Positions 53,412 to 62,515 of a DNA stretch of 64,000 nt are shown here, piece by piece. Source of the DNA: Bacillota bacterium (GTDB lineage Bacteria; Bacillota; Clostridia; Clostridiales; Clostridiaceae); the NCBI GenBank assembly GCA_023399035.1, contig JAEWQX010000247.1, forward strand, positions 5,950-69,949, given 5' to 3'. Position 1 is the first letter of the stretch, and every line of letters starts with the position of its first letter. The position numbers and the translations under genes are program-made. Under the pieces are notes generated by a model. It ran no database searches. It was not told where the DNA came from and saw only the letters and a list, made by a program, of their open reading frames with translations.

Positions 53412-56167
53412 GTGCGAAACGTTAAGTGCTAAAACACTCTGGAAACAGAAACAAAGGCACTTGGGTTTAACTTGTTAAACCTAACTCTTAAATTGATTAG
53501 AATGGTGAAATTCCATTTTAGGATTAAAAGTCACTAATCCTACCCTAATACTCCGACAGGAATATATTCCTCACAGAATATAGGTCTGAAGCTCGGTGAA
53601 GTCGGCGAAAATCAAACCTGTGATGGTGCGAGAAGTAGTCGGGGGGCTATAAAAATGATATGCTTACACATCAGGAATCCTCGTGTGAAAGGCTCGTGAT
53701 TTGAGGAACATTTGAATAAGAAAAATGTTTGTCCCAATGGGACTTTAATCGTAGCATGAGTATTGTCCATTGCAAGTGCTATACCTATTCTAATAAAAGA
53801 TAGGTGTTCTTAATCCTTGTGACTGTGGATGAAAGAATGGTTAACGGGTTAAAGAGGAAAGCTAAGTCATTATGTAAAGCTAAATTTAAGGGAACGTTTG
53901 AACTGTAAAAGAAAATGTTAAGATTTGTGAGAGTCAATGTTTCTAATAAGTAGGAAATGACTTATGAATTTACAGGACAGCAGGTCGTAGTAGCTATGAA
54001 GAGCGTCCGTCAGTCACTATTAGTAGTAATACTAAAAGGAGGGTATGAAACACTCTGAGCGAAGGACCATAGTCGTGAATTAGAGAATTGTAATTCTTAA
54101 TATCAAGGAAGCCGTTGAGCGTAACGAACTAACCATACAAGTCGGAGGTGATAAGTATGGGGACTAAACTTGGTAGAGCACCTTCTAATGAAGGTGAACT
54201 GAATAAGATATTACAAAAATTATATAGTAATGTCAAAGAAAATCAGAAATTGAATAAGGCAAATAATTTTACAGGACTATTAGAAATAATTGAAAGTGAA
54301 GCAAATATAGTTACAGCAATTCATAAAATTAAAAGTAACAAAGGAAGTAAAACTTCTGGAGTTGACAATAAGATTATTCGTGATTATTTAGATAAATATT
54401 ATGAAGATGTAATTATAGAAGTTCAAGCTAAATTACACAATTACAAACCAAGTGACGTTAAAAGAGTATGGATACCTAAACCAGGTAAAACAGAAAAAAG
54501 ACCACTTGGTATACCAACTATAATAGATAGAATAATTCAAGAGTGTGTCAGAAATGTAATAGAACCTATATTAGAAGCACAAATGTTTCAACATTCATAT
54601 GGTTTTAGACCGATGAGGTCGGCAGACATGGCAGTTTCAAGAATAAAATATATACTATTTCAAACAAATTGTAACTGGGCAGTAGAAGGTGATATTAAAG
54701 GTTTCTTTGATAACATAAATCATAATGTCCTTATACAAAGTTTATGGAATAGAGGAATTAGAGATAAGAGAGTTCTAAAAATAATAAAACTAATGCTAAA
54801 AGCTGGAATAATGAATGAAACGGCAACGAGCGAACTTGGAACACCACAAGGTGGAATAATTTCTCCATTACTCGCTAATGTATATCTTGATAACTTTGAC
54901 AGATATATGTCAAGGGAATGGGAAAATAAGAAAGTTCGCAAGAAATATTCAAGAGATGACGGAAGAATATCTTCTATGAGATTAACCACTAATCTTAAAC
55001 AATGTTATCTTATACGATATGCTGATGATTGGGTTATACTAACTGATAGTAGAGAAAACGCCGAAAAACTTAAATATAAGGCACAGAAGTATTTAAAAAA
55101 TACTTTAAAATTGGATTTATCACTTGAAAAGACTTTAATAACTAATGCTAAGAAGAAGGCAATTAAATTCTTAGGAGTTGAAATAAAGTTACTTCCACAC
55201 ACAGGAAATATAAAATGGGTAAATTCAGTATCACCTAATAAAGAAAAGTTTAAAGCAAAAATAAAAGAACTTTCTAAAGAAATTCGATATCTAAGGAAAA
55301 TAAACACTCTCGATAGAGAAAGGCTCGTAGAAGGTATTGAAAGAACTAATTCTAAGATAAGAGGAATCTTAAACTATTATAGAATGTGTGACAAATTAAG
55401 CATTGAATGCAGGAAATATGCGTACACTTTAAAGTATACATCATATAAGGCAATTAAAAGACATGGAGGAAAATGGGTACGGGCAAGAGATGTTCAAAAT
55501 TTAATAGGAACACATATGGGTAGAAATGCTCATATACCAACTATTAAATATAACGGTATGAATATTGGAATAACCAGTATTGAATTTGCAGAATGGGTAA
55601 ATCCAGTTAATAAAAATCAGAAAGAAACACCTTATACTGATGAAGGCTTAGAACTGTACTGGAAAAGACAAAAAAGAAAAAAGCCAATGGATAGACTCGA
55701 TGAAGTAAATACTTCTGACCATGCAATGAGCCTTAGAATGTCTAAGCACAAGCTATACAACTTCGAGTATTTTATGAACAGACCTTATGTATACAACAGA
55801 GATAGATTTAAATGTAAAATTTGTGGAGGTTTAATGCTACCACATGAAGTGATAATACATCATGTTAACCCTAAATTAGATATAACACTTGTAAATAAGG
55901 TTATGAATCTAATAGCAGTACATGAATACTGTCATAAACTTATTCATAATGATGATGACATTACTACATTGTCTTCTAAAACTCAAAAATCAATCAAAAA
56001 ATATAGAGAAAAACTTGAAAATTAGAAAGACAATTCTCGAAGGTCTATCACCGAAGTAGATAGATTCACGATGGAACGCCGTATGAGGTGAAAGTCTCAC
56101 GTACGGTGTGAAGTGGGGGAAAACAAAACCTGACCGTTAAGACGAAGGTAGAGTTACCTATCACTAT
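53412..56167 (+). mobile_element. Group II intron inside dnaE, with intact reverse-transcriptase ORF
   Basis: 2,756 nt. The 5' end GTGCG fits the GUGYG consensus; the 3' end is ...CTATCACTAT (AY). Domain V is recognisable at about 56076-56109 (ACGCCGTATGAGG, GAAA loop, CTCACGTACGGTGT). The 5' half (53412-54140) holds the folded ribozyme domains I-III, the ORF lies in domain IV, and domains V-VI follow it. A loop GAATAAGAA on an ACATTT/AAATGT stem (EBS2) and GTCCAT in a TAGCA/TGCTA stem (EBS1) match the exon. The ends were set by exact restoration of the DnaE reading frame: KMD joins FLGLR. Looks like a retrohoming-competent mobile intron. Confidence 0.93.
54157..56025 (+). CDS. ltrA: Group II intron-encoded reverse transcriptase/maturase (LtrA-like)
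   Basis: 622 aa. RT domain with the KPGKTEKRPLGIPTIIDRIIQE block, TPQGGIISPLLANVYLDNFD and YADD catalytic box at residues 288-291; maturase domain X follows (NSKIRGILNYYRMCD). The C-terminus has a HNH endonuclease: CKICG at about 553, HHVNP and a final C-H pair. All domains needed for splicing help and target-primed reverse transcription are present and uninterrupted. ATG at 54157 has GGAGG 8 nt upstream (a GTG three codons earlier overlaps that site). It lies in intron domain IV; the host depends on it or on self-splicing for dnaE expression. Confidence 0.95.
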   Translation: MGTKLGRAPSNEGELNKILQKLYSNVKENQKLNKANNFTGLLEIIESEANIVTAIHKIKSNKGSKTSGVDNKIIRDYLDKYYEDVIIEVQAKLHNYKPSDVKRVWIPKPGKTEKRPLGIPTIIDRIIQECVRNVIEPILEAQMFQHSYGFRPMRSADMAVSRIKYILFQTNCNWAVEGDIKGFFDNINHNVLIQSLWNRGIRDKRVLKIIKLMLKAGIMNETATSELGTPQGGIISPLLANVYLDNFDRYMSREWENKKVRKKYSRDDGRISSMRLTTNLKQCYLIRYADDWVILTDSRENAEKLKYKAQKYLKNTLKLDLSLEKTLITNAKKKAIKFLGVEIKLLPHTGNIKWVNSVSPNKEKFKAKIKELSKEIRYLRKINTLDRERLVEGIERTNSKIRGILNYYRMCDKLSIECRKYAYTLKYTSYKAIKRHGGKWVRARDVQNLIGTHMGRNAHIPTIKYNGMNIGITSIEFAEWVNPVNKNQKETPYTDEGLELYWKRQKRKKPMDRLDEVNTSDHAMSLRMSKHKLYNFEYFMNRPYVYNRDRFKCKICGGLMLPHEVIIHHVNPKLDITLVNKVMNLIAVHEYCHKLIHNDDDITTLSSKTQKSIKKYREKLEN

Positions 56168-58030
56168 TTCTTAGGTTTAAGGACTCTTACTGTAATGAAT
56201 GATGCAATAAAGATGGTAAAGGAAAACAGAGGAATAGATATAGACTTAGATAAGATCGATTTTGATGATCATGAAGTCTATAAGATGATTGGTGAAGGAA
56301 GGACTTCTGGTGTATTCCAGCTTGAATCACCAGGGATGACATCCTTCATGAAGGAATTAAAGCCAGATAACCTGGAAGATATAATTGCGGGGATATCTCT
56401 ATACAGACCAGGACCAATGGCAGAGATTCCAAGATATATAGAGTGTAAGAGAAATCCTGATAAGGTTGAGTATGAAACTCCAGAGTTGGAAAGTATACTA
56501 AATGTTACGTATGGCGTCATAGTTTACCAGGAACAAGTTATGGAGATAGTTAGAAAATTAGCAGGATACTCTATGGGACGTAGTGATATGGTTAGAAGAG
56601 CCATGTCAAAGAAAAAGCATAAGGTAATGGAAGAGGAACGAAAGAACTTTATCTATGGTATTGTAGAAAATGGTGAAGTAGTAGTTCCAGGATGTATAAG
56701 AAATGGAATAAGTGAAGATGTAGCAAATAAAATATTTGATAACATGATGGACTTTGCCTCATATGCTTTCAACAAGTCCCATGCAGCTGCATATGCAGTT
56801 GTAGGTTATCAAACAGCTTATTTGATGCGATATTATCCAGTAGAAATGATAGCTGCAATGCTTAATTCTATTATGGGAACAAGTGAAAAAGTTGCCCATT
56901 ATATAAACTTTGCAGAAAGTCTTGGAATTCAGGTTCTTCCACCAGACATAAACGAAAGTTATTCAAGATTTACTGTTAAAGGTGATACTATACGATTTGG
57001 TATGGCAGCAATAAAAAATGTAGGTGCTAATGTAGTTGACAGTATTGTTAAAGCAAGGGAAAATAAAGGCAGATTTGAATCATTAGTCGATTTTGTAAAT
57101 AAGATGGATGTTTCAGCAATTAACAAGCGTGCTGTAGAATGTTTAATAAAAGCTGGAGCACTTGATAATTTTAATGTGTATAGATCTAAAATGCTTGCTG
57201 TACATGAAAAATTAATCGATAGTATTTCAAGTGATAAAAAGAGAAATATTGATGGGCAGATGAGCTTATTTGGAGCTTCAGAAGAACTGAAGAATCCAGA
57301 AGTAAGTTATCCTAATATCAAAGAATTTGATAAGAGAAATCTTCTTGCAATGGAAAAGGAAATGACGGGATTATATATTACAGGTCATCCATTAGATGAT
57401 TATGCACAAAGCTTGAAGATGCAGACAACAACTGAAATTTCAAAGATATTTTCTGTTCATGAAACTCTAGATGAAGACTTAGGAGAAAGTCTTTCAGATG
57501 TTAATATGTTTGAAAAGAAGGGTGTTCTTAAAGATAATGACAGAGTTGTTCTTGGAGGTATACTTGCAAATGTAAATCAAAAAGTAACAAGGAATAATAC
57601 AATTATGGCATTTTTAACTCTTGAAGATTTAACAGGATCAATAGAAGTAATTGTATTTCCAAAGACTTTAGATACTGTTAGGACTCTTTGTGTGACAGAT
57701 AGCCTTGTAATAGTAAAGGGAAGGCTAAGTCTTAAAGAAGATGAACCACCAAAGCTTTTATGTGAATCTATTGAGCCTTTAGAAAAAGTAAATAGTTCTA
57801 AAGTATATTTAAGAGCTGAAAATGAGATTGAAGCAAAAAAGCTGAATTTAATGCTTAAGGATATATTACAGGAAGAACATAAAGGGGATACACCTATATA
57901 TCTTGTTGCAATGAGAGAAAGACAAAAATTCAGGGTTCCAAGAGATAGATGGATATCCTTAGAGAGTGATGTGGTAACTGTATTGAGGAAGGCACTTGGA
58001 GAAGAAAATGTAAAAGTTGAAGATAACTAA
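56168..58030 (+). CDS. dnaE: DNA polymerase III alpha subunit, exon 2 (residues 575-1194)
   Basis: Second part of DnaE, starting FLGLRTLTVMNDA directly after the intron. It holds the rest of palm and fingers (SRPGPM-type ISLYRPGPMAEIPRYIE, YQEQVM, KSHAAAYAVVGYQTAYLM), the HhH region, the beta-clamp-binding motif QMSLFG and the OB domain (DRVVLGGILANVNQKV). Joined to exon 1 it gives 1,194 aa, normal for a clostridial DnaE. The exon has no start of its own with a ribosome site; it can only be made from spliced RNA. Confidence 0.95.
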   Translation, partial: FLGLRTLTVMNDAIKMVKENRGIDIDLDKIDFDDHEVYKMIGEGRTSGVFQLESPGMTSFMKELKPDNLEDIIAGISLYRPGPMAEIPRYIECKRNPDKVEYETPELESILNVTYGVIVYQEQVMEIVRKLAGYSMGRSDMVRRAMSKKKHKVMEEERKNFIYGIVENGEVVVPGCIRNGISEDVANKIFDNMMDFASYAFNKSHAAAYAVVGYQTAYLMRYYPVEMIAAMLNSIMGTSEKVAHYINFAESLGIQVLPPDINESYSRFTVKGDTIRFGMAAIKNVGANVVDSIVKARENKGRFESLVDFVNKMDVSAINKRAVECLIKAGALDNFNVYRSKMLAVHEKLIDSISSDKKRNIDGQMSLFGASEELKNPEVSYPNIKEFDKRNLLAMEKEMTGLYITGHPLDDYAQSLKMQTTTEISKIFSVHETLDEDLGESLSDVNMFEKKGVLKDNDRVVLGGILANVNQKVTRNNTIMAFLTLEDLTGSIEVIVFPKTLDTVRTLCVTDSLVIVKGRLSLKEDEPPKLLCESIEPLEKVNSSKVYLRAENEIEAKKLNLMLKDILQEEHKGDTPIYLVAMRERQKFRVPRDRWISLESDVVTVLRKALGEENVKVEDN

Positions 58031-58621
58031 AAATATAATTATATGAATAAAAAAATTCAATTTTATAAATTAATTTTTTTATTAAAGCGATAACTGGATT
58101 TAGAAATATTTTTAGTTATATTAAAAATATGAAATTAAAATATATATGTAATAAGGATAGATGGATTTGCAGCTTTGTTTCTACTGTAGGTCCATCTATT
58201 TTTTATTACATTTTTTTACATAAAAATATATGAATTTATTTCAGAATTTTTGTTGATAAATTGCTGAATAATTAAATGAAAATTGTTACATAAACGAATG
58301 TTATAAAATTAGCGAGAAATTATATAAATTTAATTTCAAATGGTTATAATAAAATAGTACACATCAGTGCAATGTATAAAGAAAATAAAGTATACAACAT
58401 TAAACACAGTGGCATAAAGTATTTATCCAATAATGTATTCTAGTAAAGAATTTTTTATAAAATTCAGAGATTTATTTTAGAATAATATTAAAAGTTAGCC
58501 AAATATCATTGATAATTAATAGATTTTTATGTACAATAATTCTTGATTAATAAATTATGGTTACAATATGTACACAGGGGACCAATAAAGTCCCTGAAGG
58601 TATTTAAGGAGGAAATATATA
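58031..58621. other. dnaE-pfkA intergenic region and pfkA leader
   Basis: About 590 bp without ORF. A terminator lies at 58156-58205. Further on a small leader hairpin, CAGGGGAC...GTCCCTG (58575-58596), ends 20 nt before the pfkA ribosome site AAGGAGG. The rest is AT-rich with no recognised operator. Confidence 0.5.
58156..58206 (+). terminator. Terminator after dnaE
   Basis: GATAGATGGA (58156-58165) pairs with TCCATCTAT (58191-58199); an inner TGCAG/CTGTAG region may extend it; T6 follows. Confidence 0.7.
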
Positions 58622-59578
58622 ATGAAAAAGATAGCTGTGTTAACAAGTGGTGGAGATGCACCAGGAATGAATGCTGCAATTAGAGCAGTTGTAAGAACAG
58701 CACTTAATAATGGAATTGAAGTTATGGGTGTACAAAGAGGATATAGTGGGCTTATAAATGGAGAATTATTCAGCATGGATAAGACTTCTGTATCTGATAT
58801 AATTCAAAGAGGTGGAACAATCTTAAGAACAGCTAGATGCCCTGAATTTAAAAATGAAGAAGTAAGAAAAAAGGCTGCTAAAATTTTACAAGCTTATGGC
58901 GTTGAAGCTTTAGTAGTTATAGGTGGAGATGGATCATTCACAGGAGCAAAATTATTATCAAAACTTGGAATAAAGACAATTGGTCTTCCAGGAACAATCG
59001 ATAACGATTTAGCTTATACTGATTTTACTTTAGGTTTCGATACAGCTTTAAATACTGTTGTTGATGCAATAAATAAGATCAGAGATACTTCAACATCACA
59101 TGAAAGAGTTTCTATTGTAGAAGTAATGGGAAGAAACTGTGGAGATTTAGCTTTATATGCTGGTATAGCAGGTGGAGCAGAATCAGTAATAGTTCCAGAA
59201 TTAGGATTTGATAAAGCAGAACTTTGTAAGACTATTATGGAAGGTAAAAACAAAGGTAAAATGCATAACTTAATCATCCTTGCAGAAGGAATTGGAGGCG
59301 CATTTGAATTAGCTAAAGAAGTTGAAGAAGTTACAGGAATTGAAACAAGAGCAACTGTTTTAGGTCATATCCAAAGAGGTGGAAGCCCAAGTGCTACAGA
59401 TAGAGTATTAGCTTCAAGAATGGGAGCAAAAGCAATTGAAGTTCTATTAGAAGGTAAAACTTCAAGAGTAATAGGAATAAGAGATAATAAGATCATAGAT
59501 CAAGACATAGATGAAGCTTTAGATATGGAAAGCAAATTCGACAAAGAATTATATGATATTGCTAATATATTAGCATAA
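58622..59578 (+). CDS. pfkA: 6-phosphofructokinase
   Basis: 318 aa ATP-dependent PfkA, phosphorylating fructose 6-phosphate. [22 protein letters not shown] at the start, GGDGSFTGA (about 102-110) for ATP, PGTIDND with the catalytic Asp and GGSPSATDR are complete; allosteric-site residues look canonical. AAGGAGG precedes the ATG. With pyk downstream it is the typical clostridial glycolytic pair; codon choice is that of highly expressed genes. Confidence 0.97.
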   Translation: MKKIAVLTSGGDAPGMNAAIRAVVRTALNNGIEVMGVQRGYSGLINGELFSMDKTSVSDIIQRGGTILRTARCPEFKNEEVRKKAAKILQAYGVEALVVIGGDGSFTGAKLLSKLGIKTIGLPGTIDNDLAYTDFTLGFDTALNTVVDAINKIRDTSTSHERVSIVEVMGRNCGDLALYAGIAGGAESVIVPELGFDKAELCKTIMEGKNKGKMHNLIILAEGIGGAFELAKEVEEVTGIETRATVLGHIQRGGSPSATDRVLASRMGAKAIEVLLEGKTSRVIGIRDNKIIDQDIDEALDMESKFDKELYDIANILA

Positions 59579-59786
59579 TCAAAAAGTTAACATTTTAAAA
59601 TTTATGTTAACAAGCTCTTAAAAGGCTTTACAGAAAAAGTTTGAATGTATAAATTTAATATTATATTATTCATACTTTTTCTTACATATTTTGGGCGAAG
59701 AATCGGTTTATGATAATATTTTAATTAGCTTATAGTTTATTTATATAAATTTATAATTAATCCAAGAAAGAGGAGTGTTAGTTTAA

Positions 59787-61208
59787 ATGAGAAAGACTAA
59801 AATGATTTGTACTATAGGTCCAGCTAGTGAAGACAGAGAAACATTAAAAAAAGTAATGTTAGCAGGAATGAATGCTTCAAGACATAACTTTTCACATGGT
59901 GATCACGAAGAACACAAAGGTAGAATATTAAGAGTAAGAGAAATAGCTAAGGAACTTGGAAGAGAAGTTGCAGTTATTCTTGATACTAAAGGACCAGAAA
60001 TAAGAACTGGTAAATTTGATCCAAAGAAAATCGAATTACAAAAAGGTGCTGAATTCACAGTATATGCAGGTGATATGGATTTAGTTGGAGATGCAACTAA
60101 ATGTGGTGTTACATATGCAGGATTAGCAAATGATGTTGTACCAGGAAACACAATCTTAATAGATGATGGTTTAGTAGGATTAACTGTTAAGTCTATTGAA
60201 GGAAATGCTATTAAATGTGAAGTTCAAAACACAGGATTTGTTGGAACTTATAAAGGAGTTAATGTTCCAGGTGTATCAATAAAATTACCTGCATTAACAG
60301 AAAAAGACGAAGCTGATTTAATCTTTGGATGTGAAATGGGCGTAAACATGATCGCTGCTTCATTCATCAGAAAAGCTGATGACGTTAGAGCTATCAGAAA
60401 GTTATTAAACGAAAATGGTGGAGAAAGAATATTAATATGTTCTAAGATCGAAAACCAAGAAGGTGTTGATAACATCGATGAAATCTTAGCAGAATCAGAT
60501 TCAATCATGGTTGCTAGAGGAGACCTTGGTGTTGAAATTCCAGTACAAAACGTACCTGCAGTACAAAAAATGATCATCAAGAAGTGTAACGAAGCTGGTA
60601 AACCAGTAGTAACTGCTACACAAATGTTAGACTCAATGATCAGAAACCCAAGACCAACAAGAGCTGAAGTTTCAGACGTAGCTAACGCTATCTTAGACGG
60701 AACTGATTGTATAATGTTATCAGGTGAAAGTGCTAACGGAGACTACCCAGTAGAAGCTGTAAGCACAATGGCTAAAATTGCTGAAGAAACTGAAAAGACT
60801 TTAGAATACCAAGTAGCTGTATCTAAAGCTAAATCTCATATCCCAGCAATCGCAGGAGTTATTTCAAGAGCAGCAGCTAATGCAGCTAATGAATTAAAAG
60901 CTTCAGCTGTAATAACTTCAACTCAAACAGGAGCTACTGCTAAGAGAATTTCTCAATGCAGACCAGAATGCCCAATTATAGCTGTTACTCCAGATGTAGT
61001 AGTTGCTAGACAATTAGCATTCTCATGGGGTGTATATCCAGTAGTTGCTGATAAGATGGCTACAACTGATGAAATGTTAGAAAAATCAGTAGAAATCGCT
61101 AAGAACAATGAATTTGTTAAAGCTGGAGATACAGTTGTATTAGCAGCTGGTGTACCAGTAGATCAAGTTGGTGCTACTAACTTATTAAAGGTTACAGAAG
61201 TTAAGTAG
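59787..61208 (+). CDS. pyk: Pyruvate kinase
   Basis: 473 aa, converts PEP and ADP to pyruvate and ATP. MRKTKMICTIGPASEDRETL start, MIARGDLGVEI-type VARGDLGVEIP and the substrate Lys/Glu region are present. It lacks the extra C-terminal PEP-utiliser-like domain found in Bacillus Pyk (about 585 aa), as in many clostridia. More C-ending codons (AAC, ATC, GAC) than its neighbours suggest very high expression. GAGGAG precedes the ATG, 208 bp after pfkA. Confidence 0.96.
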   Translation: MRKTKMICTIGPASEDRETLKKVMLAGMNASRHNFSHGDHEEHKGRILRVREIAKELGREVAVILDTKGPEIRTGKFDPKKIELQKGAEFTVYAGDMDLVGDATKCGVTYAGLANDVVPGNTILIDDGLVGLTVKSIEGNAIKCEVQNTGFVGTYKGVNVPGVSIKLPALTEKDEADLIFGCEMGVNMIAASFIRKADDVRAIRKLLNENGGERILICSKIENQEGVDNIDEILAESDSIMVARGDLGVEIPVQNVPAVQKMIIKKCNEAGKPVVTATQMLDSMIRNPRPTRAEVSDVANAILDGTDCIMLSGESANGDYPVEAVSTMAKIAEETEKTLEYQVAVSKAKSHIPAIAGVISRAAANAANELKASAVITSTQTGATAKRISQCRPECPIIAVTPDVVVARQLAFSWGVYPVVADKMATTDEMLEKSVEIAKNNEFVKAGDTVVLAAGVPVDQVGATNLLKVTEVK

Positions 61209-61298
61209 TTTTAATAATAGATATTTCATATAGTAAGTCATAAGATTAATTCTATTGATTTTTACTAAATTGATATTTATATATTTAGACTAATAATT

Positions 61299-61348
61299 AC
61301 AGGGACGGAATTATTAAATTAATAATTACTGTTCCTGTTTTTTTGTAT
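61299..61348 (+). terminator. Terminator after pyk
   Basis: ACAGGGACGGAATTATT pairs with AATAATTACTGTTCCTGT and is followed by T7. Confidence 0.85.
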
Positions 61349-61414
61349 ATTACTAAATTTTAAAAAATAAAAAAGTTAACAGAAAATTAACAATTATTTA
61401 TGCTATAGTTATTA

Positions 61415-61512
61415 TATAATGTATATTATCGCGTTGAATGCGGAATACTTATTATATATGGAATTAAATGGCAACTGATTCTGTATTGGCACCTTCGGGT
61501 GCTCTTTTTTTA
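61415..61512 (+). ncRNA. Candidate small RNA or leader upstream of the nucleotidyltransferase gene
   Basis: A -10 TATAAT (61415-61420, weak -35) is followed by about 65 nt with a CGC-GTTGAAT-GCG hairpin, and the terminator GCACC-TTCG-GGTGC-TCTTTTTTT at 61489-61511. The product would be about 85 nt. It ends 157 bp before the next start codon, so sRNA or attenuated leader are both possible. No known family recognised. Confidence 0.4.
61489..61512 (+). terminator. TTCG-loop terminator
   Basis: GCACC, TTCG tetraloop, GGTGC, then TCT7: a textbook intrinsic terminator. Confidence 0.85.
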
Positions 61513-61668
61513 AGTATTAATAAGTTTTAAGGTGAATTTTTTATATTTCCCGGCTTGTGGAGAAAATTCTTTAGTCGTAAATTTTATTTGGTAATGGAAC
61601 TTGTTTTATTAAATTTATTTCTAGGATATAATATAAGACATAGAGAATTAATAAGGATTGTGATTAAA

Positions 61669-62031
61669 GTGAATAATAAAGAAAGAATAGAGCAGATTAT
61701 ACTGGAAACTTTACCACAAGATAAAACAGAAGGTATTTATATATTTGGAAGTTACAATACTAATTTTTTTGATGATGATTCAGATATTGATATTGGGTGG
61801 TTTTGTCATAATATAACTGATGAAGAAAGAGTTCTTTTAGAATATGATTTAGAACAAAAAATAGGTCGTGAAATAGACTTGGTAATTCCAGACAAGAATA
61901 AAATTTTATTTTTGAATGAAGTTTTATCTGGAAAACCAATAGGAAGATTATCAGAAGAGTTCTGTGAATGGTTTGATAAAAATATTGATGAAATAATATA
62001 TATAGCTCAGGATTTAATGGCAATGATGTAG
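61669..62031 (+). CDS. mntA: MntA-like nucleotidyltransferase (antitoxin)
   Basis: 120 aa minimal nucleotidyltransferase. GSYNTNFFDDDSDID (residues 27-41) is the exact GSx10DxD motif of MntA antitoxins. Such enzymes AMPylate the HEPN toxin encoded next to them, and a HEPN gene follows 9 bp on. The GTG start at 61669 is chosen because homology begins about there; its AAGGA site is somewhat far (12 nt), so the start is less sure. Inserted between pyk and rlmD, unlike the neighbouring core genes. Confidence 0.75.
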   Translation: MNNKERIEQIILETLPQDKTEGIYIFGSYNTNFFDDDSDIDIGWFCHNITDEERVLLEYDLEQKIGREIDLVIPDKNKILFLNEVLSGKPIGRLSEEFCEWFDKNIDEIIYIAQDLMAMM

Positions 62032-62040
62032 GAGGAGTAT

Positions 62041-62484
62041 ATGGTATATTATAATTATGGAAGAATTAAAGCAATTAGTGCTAATATTAAAGAAAGTTTA
62101 ATGGATTTGGATAATGCTTTAGCTGTCTATGATGAAATGAAAGATAATAGTAATATGGAATCAATTATAGGTAATAGTGTCAGAATGAGTTTTGTTCAGA
62201 TTAGAGAAGAAATATTTTCAGCTATTACAAGCATATTAAAAAGTTCTGGATTATCAGTAAATAGCTTTCAAAATAATATGGATATGATAGAGGAATGTAG
62301 AAAAAATGGGTATTTTACAAAAGTAGACAATACATTTTTTATTGTTTTGAGTAAGTATAGTAATTCTGCTTGTCATAGATATAAGCAGCCAAGTGTCGAA
62401 GATATAGCAAGTTTTTATAAGAGTAAAAAAGAGCATATTTTATCTATATTAGATGATTTAGAAAATATAATCAATAAAAAATAG
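62041..62484 (+). CDS. hepT: HEPN-domain protein, HepT-like toxin candidate
   Basis: 147 aa, all helical, DUF86/HEPN type. The expected Rx4-6HxY ribonuclease motif is represented by SKYSNSACHRY with His112 and Tyr114, but the Arg is replaced by Lys. In known HepT the Tyr is AMPylated by MntA to silence the RNase. AGGAGG precedes the ATG, 9 bp after the nucleotidyltransferase. Pairing and motifs support a MntA-HepT toxin-antitoxin module; with the changed Arg it may be weaker or inactive. Confidence 0.65.
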   Translation: MVYYNYGRIKAISANIKESLMDLDNALAVYDEMKDNSNMESIIGNSVRMSFVQIREEIFSAITSILKSSGLSVNSFQNNMDMIEECRKNGYFTKVDNTFFIVLSKYSNSACHRYKQPSVEDIASFYKSKKEHILSILDDLENIINKK

Positions 62485-62515
62485 GAAAGTATAGTTACAA
62501 AAAGGGCGTGTACAA

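Noticed and set aside
53412..54140. Small ORFs in the 5' part of the intron
   Set aside because: This is structured ribozyme RNA; none has a ribosome site or plausible protein.
54148..54156. GTG as start of the intron-encoded protein
   Set aside because: It overlaps the GGAGG site; the ATG at 54157 has the correct 8-nt spacing.
56195..58030. Independent C-terminal DnaE gene (split polymerase with own start, or split intein as in cyanobacteria)
   Set aside because: The ATG at 56195 lacks a ribosome site, conserved residues FLGLRTLTV lie before it, and no intein motifs are present; the group II intron explains the split exactly.
58575..58596. Leader hairpin of pfkA as attenuator
   Set aside because: Short stem without T run and no alternative pairing seen; noted only as a leader hairpin.
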